This document shows, one piece after another, positions 61,600-64,000 of a stretch of DNA of 64,000 bases. Under the pieces are notes generated by a model that did no database searches, was not told the origin of the DNA, and worked only from the letters and a program-made list of their open reading frames with translations. A program made the translations under genes and the position numbers. The stretch lies in assembly GCA_002842575.1 (NCBI GenBank), contig PHDJ01000002.1, positions 97,647 to 161,646 of the forward strand, in the 5' to 3' direction. The DNA is from Bacteroidetes bacterium HGW-Bacteroidetes-2. Lineage in GTDB: Bacteria > Bacteroidota > Bacteroidia > Flavobacteriales > Flavobacteriaceae. Position 1 is the stretch's first letter. Every line of letters starts with the position of its first letter.

Positions 61600-62423
61600 T
61601 TCTGTTAAATTTTAAAAAGGCGAATTTTATATTCGCCTTTTTCTTTTCATTAATAAGCTTTTCCCAAGAAAAAAAACAGATATTTTATCCTGAATTTGAA
61701 GGTTTCAAAAAAATTGGGTTTTTTATAGCTCCTGTCATGTATCAAAAGGCGAGTATAGATAGGAAATTTGGGGAGTATGAAATTATAAATAAAAACATAT
61801 TGAGTTTTAGCTTTGGTTTTGAATACGTAAAAAACCATACAAAGGAATGGACTTTTAGATCAGGTTTACGATTTGATTTAGTGCCCTTTTATAATATTGA
61901 GTTTGTTATACCAAATTTTGATCTAGATGGATTCGGTGGCATGAACCTCGAAGATGATAATCTCAGGAATGTTTCAAAAATAAATATTACAATCCCCTTG
62001 TTGTATGAGGTTAAAAAACAAATGGGGGAAAATGTTTTTTTCTCTGCATATTCCGGATTTAATATGATGCTTATGCAACCAGGTCGTTTTGAATTAGGCT
62101 ATCATTATGCTCCTGATTCAAACCCTAATGAAGGTAGACAGGTATTTGGTTTGTATGGAGAAGCAACAAACCCAACTATTATATATCCTAATTTTGTTAT
62201 AAGTCCCGGTTTCTATTTTGTTTTTAATAAATCCATCATGCAACTAAACATAATGTATCAAAAAGCATTAGTTAAACATTTTAAGGGAGAGTATCAATTT
62301 GGCAATTTAGAAGTTTCACCACCTTCAAGAGGCGATTACATATTGTCCGGCAATTATTTAGGGATGAGCTTGACCATGTTTTTGAAAAAAAAGAAAGTCA
62401 AAAATAATAAATTTGACTATTAA
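61593..62423 (+). CDS. outer-membrane beta-barrel protein
   Basis: 276 residues. The signal peptide (FIFAFFFSLISFSQ) is followed by alternating strands typical of small porin-like or OMP_b-brl domains (EWTFRSGLRFDLVPFYNIEFVIP, SKINITIPLLYEVKKQ, YLGMSLTMFLKKK). It overlaps the lipoprotein gene by seven bases. A terminator-like hairpin (61614-61645) lies within its signal-peptide codons. Function is unknown; it may anchor or export the lipoprotein partner. Confidence 0.78.
   Translation: MVILLNFKKANFIFAFFFSLISFSQEKKQIFYPEFEGFKKIGFFIAPVMYQKASIDRKFGEYEIINKNILSFSFGFEYVKNHTKEWTFRSGLRFDLVPFYNIEFVIPNFDLDGFGGMNLEDDNLRNVSKINITIPLLYEVKKQMGENVFFSAYSGFNMMLMQPGRFELGYHYAPDSNPNEGRQVFGLYGEATNPTIIYPNFVISPGFYFVFNKSIMQLNIMYQKALVKHFKGEYQFGNLEVSPPSRGDYILSGNYLGMSLTMFLKKKKVKNNKFDY
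61614..61645 (+). terminator. terminator-like hairpin inside the barrel gene's 5' codons
   Basis: AAAAAGGCGAAT-tttat-ATTCGCCTTTTT followed by CTTTT is a strong stem with a T-run. It lies 15 bases after the lipoprotein stop but within codons of the next gene. It could attenuate transcription into the barrel gene. Confidence 0.65.
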
Positions 62424-62535
62424 ACCAACCAAATCCTTTTATAAGTAAATTAGTTTTTAACCCTGCGTCCAATAGAAAGAAAGTCTTATTCAATAAATTA
62501 CCTATACAAAAAATCTAACATTTAATAAAAAAGCT

Positions 62536-63474
62536 ATGAAAAAAATGTATTTGTTCACCGTAATAATTTTTTTATTTCACACAGCCCAAGCCCAATTCAC
62601 CGCCATCCCTGATTCTAATTTTGAGCAAGCCCTTATTGACTTGGGTTATGATGATGTTATAGATGGTCAAGTGCTTACTGCAAACATTGTTAGTCAAATA
62701 GAACTAGATATGTGGGATTATGCCATTCAAGACCTAACAGGTATAGAAAGTTTTCTCGCTTTGGAAATTCTTACTGTAGATGAGAACTTATTAACCACGA
62801 TTAATCTTCAAAATAATGTAAATCTTAAATTTTTATGGGCAGACTTTAATAACATCACGCAATTAGATCTTTCTAATAATACCCAACTAATTCAAGTTAT
62901 TCTGGACGATAATAATCTAACGCAAATAGACTTAAGCAACCAGCCCAATCTTGAAAGTTTGTGGATAGATAATAATAATCTAACGCAGCTTGATTTAGGT
63001 CTAAACGCTACTTTTACCGAACTGTATAGTAGTAATAATCCAAATTTAGCTTTCATAAATATTAAAAATGGAAACAATCTTTTCCTAGAAATATTTGAAG
63101 CCATGGGAATGGCCACAAACGCTTGCATTCAAGTGGATGATGCTCAAGCCGCAACAAATGCCAATACTTTCCCATACAATCAGTGGATCGTTTCAGCTTC
63201 TAGTACGTTTTCCGAAAATTGTGCTTTGACTGCTGAAGATTTTACCTTTCAAAACCTAGCGTTTTACCCAAACCCTACTACAGATCAACTTACATTTGTG
63301 AATGCCATCATCGCTTCTTTTGAAATTTATGATTCTAAAGGAAGTGTAGTGCTTAAAAACACCAATTTAAACAGCAATACTATGGATGTTTCAAGCCTAA
63401 CTCCGGGCATTTATTTTCTAAAAATACATACCGATAAAAACCAAACCCAAAACATTCGGTTTGTAAAAAAGTAA
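62536..63474 (+). CDS. secreted leucine-rich-repeat protein with type IX sorting tail
   Basis: 312 residues. A signal peptide (MKKMYLFTVIIFLFHTAQAQ) is followed by FTAIPDSNFEQALIDLGYDD, the common lead-in of flavobacterial LRR proteins. Three to four short repeats of the form NNLTQLDLSNN.xL..L follow at about 95-165. A linker with Cys pairs (NACIQVDDA, FSENCALT) leads to a type A sorting domain (FYPNPTTDQLTF ... GIYFLKIHTDK...VKK). It is therefore predicted to be exported by the type IX system and attached or released at the surface. Only two to three ligand-facing repeats are intact, so it is short for its family. Confidence 0.9.
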   Translation: MKKMYLFTVIIFLFHTAQAQFTAIPDSNFEQALIDLGYDDVIDGQVLTANIVSQIELDMWDYAIQDLTGIESFLALEILTVDENLLTTINLQNNVNLKFLWADFNNITQLDLSNNTQLIQVILDDNNLTQIDLSNQPNLESLWIDNNNLTQLDLGLNATFTELYSSNNPNLAFINIKNGNNLFLEIFEAMGMATNACIQVDDAQAATNANTFPYNQWIVSASSTFSENCALTAEDFTFQNLAFYPNPTTDQLTFVNAIIASFEIYDSKGSVVLKNTNLNSNTMDVSSLTPGIYFLKIHTDKNQTQNIRFVKK

Positions 63475-63504
63475 ACAGAACGTAATCATTTACCAAAAAT
63501 AATT

Positions 63505-63538
63505 AACCGGTTTCTCCGCAAAAGAAATCGGTTTTTTT
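63505..63538 (+). terminator. terminator of LRR gene, left end of copy B
   Basis: The stem AACCGgTTTCT / AGAAAtCGGTTT with loop CCGCAAA and a T-run lies 31 bases after the LRR gene stop. It matches the terminator that opens copy A. Confidence 0.85.
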
Positions 63539-63655
63539 ATTAAGAAATTTGGATTGCATTACAAAAAAATTGGCAGAAAATGCAATGAATTAATTGTTTC
63601 CTATGCTTTAGTTTACAACAAAAAATCCGTGAAGACCAGCTTAATCAGTGTCATC

Positions 63656-63677
63656 CCTGCCTTTGCCGGCAGGCAGG
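63656..63677. repeat. small palindromic insertion in copy B
   Basis: CCTGCC..TGCCGGCA..GGCAGG, a nested palindrome absent from copy A at the aligned site (GTCATC / GTTCTATTT junction). It resembles short REP-like mobile palindromes seen between flavobacterial genes. Confidence 0.6.
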
Positions 63678-64000
63678 TGTGTTCTATTTATATAATGGTT
63701 GGGAATATCGTTCAATAGCACACCGATGACGCGGATGTAACGGACAACCGCTGGTTTTAATTTTTTTTTTAAATACTGCCTATCAAAGGTGTTTTTGAAC
63801 TTAAAAAGTCTTTTAAAAATGCAATAAATTCATAGTATCCTATTCTTACTATTTTTAATGTTTTATTGCATATTATGTAAAAAAATAAGAAAAAACTATT
63901 TCATAATAAACCTAATAAACTGATTTATAGCCTATTAAAAAAAATCTTAAAAATTTCTTAAAAAAAAGTGAAAAAAATTAGGTTATGGGGGGGGGGGGGG

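Larger units (their letters stand above)
63504..64000. repeat. long intergenic repeat unit, copy B, ending in poly-G at window edge
   Basis: The diverged second copy of the unit at 59922-60389 begins with the same terminator and ends in at least 14 G (63987-64000), cut by the window edge. Differences: a 20-odd base palindromic insertion at 63656-63680 and an added T-run near 63760. The arms AATCAGTGTCATC and CACCGATGACGCGGAT are kept. Confidence 0.9.

Noticed and set aside
63987-64000. Poly-G at the window end as pure sequencing artefact
   Set aside because: It aligns with an independent 10-G tract at the same place in copy A, so it is probably real. Its exact length is uncertain because the window ends in it.

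Overview
The window reads as chromosome of a flavobacterium (Bacteroidota, Flavobacteriaceae-like). The DNA is AT-rich. Promoters match the Bacteroidota form TTG-N18-TAnnTTTG rather than -35/-10, and Shine-Dalgarno sites are mostly absent. The gene content also fits: exosortase XrtF with its partner, a type IX secretion sorting tail, POT peptide transporters, DPP-IV type peptidases, and a class II HMG-CoA reductase paired with a GHMP kinase. No rRNA, CRISPR array, insertion sequence or integrase was seen.

Layout. (1) 1-6.8 kb, minus strand: a Cus-type heavy-metal RND efflux operon (HYC_CC_PP protein, cusA, TolC-like protein, cusB cut by the window edge). (2) 6.9-9.8 kb: XrtF and its associated protein, a GAF protein and a MacB-like permease. 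(3) 9.9-17.1 kb, plus: purH, then the rod-shape cluster mreB-mreC-mreD-mrdA-rodA. (4) 17.1-24.5 kb: OppC-like permease and tail-specific protease (minus), then surE, a small membrane protein, lpxB, an NlpC/P60 lipoprotein, and a phenylalanine hydroxylase gene broken by one in-frame TAG. (5) 24.5-35.1 kb: peptide use (two S9 peptidases, two tandem POT transporters) with comEC and a thioredoxin-like protein. (6) 35.3-37.6 kb: mevalonate-pathway pair. (7) 37.6-45.3 kb, minus: envelope cluster coaX, outer-membrane protein, TPR protein, lptC, small membrane protein, CNNM/CorC protein, PpiD-like foldase. (8) tRNA-Phe at 45.5 kb.

(9) 45.8-59.9 kb, all plus: the most interesting part. It runs DUF2064 protein, Oar-type TonB receptor, YnjB-like binding lipoprotein, two permeases, ATPase, two ThuA-like proteins, an ArsM-like methyltransferase, a radical SAM protein, a secreted rhodanese, a second DUF2064 protein, a purine nucleoside phosphorylase, a DUF547 protein and a TIGR04283-type glycosyltransferase. 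Several partners are those usually named for arsenosugar (rSAM/selenodomain) synthesis. However, the radical SAM protein does not look like ArsS, the methyltransferase lacks one arsenic-binding cysteine, and the locus carries its own uptake system. I read it as a candidate undescribed uptake-and-modification pathway for an unknown, possibly thiophilic, compound.

(10) 59.9-64 kb: a lipoprotein gene, an outer-membrane beta-barrel gene and a type IX-secreted leucine-rich-repeat protein. They are framed by two diverged copies of a ~470-500 bp non-coding unit. Each unit runs from a terminator through an imperfect inverted repeat to a poly-G tract. In the first copy the G tract sits between the -33-like and -7 promoter elements, so its length could switch transcription on and off.
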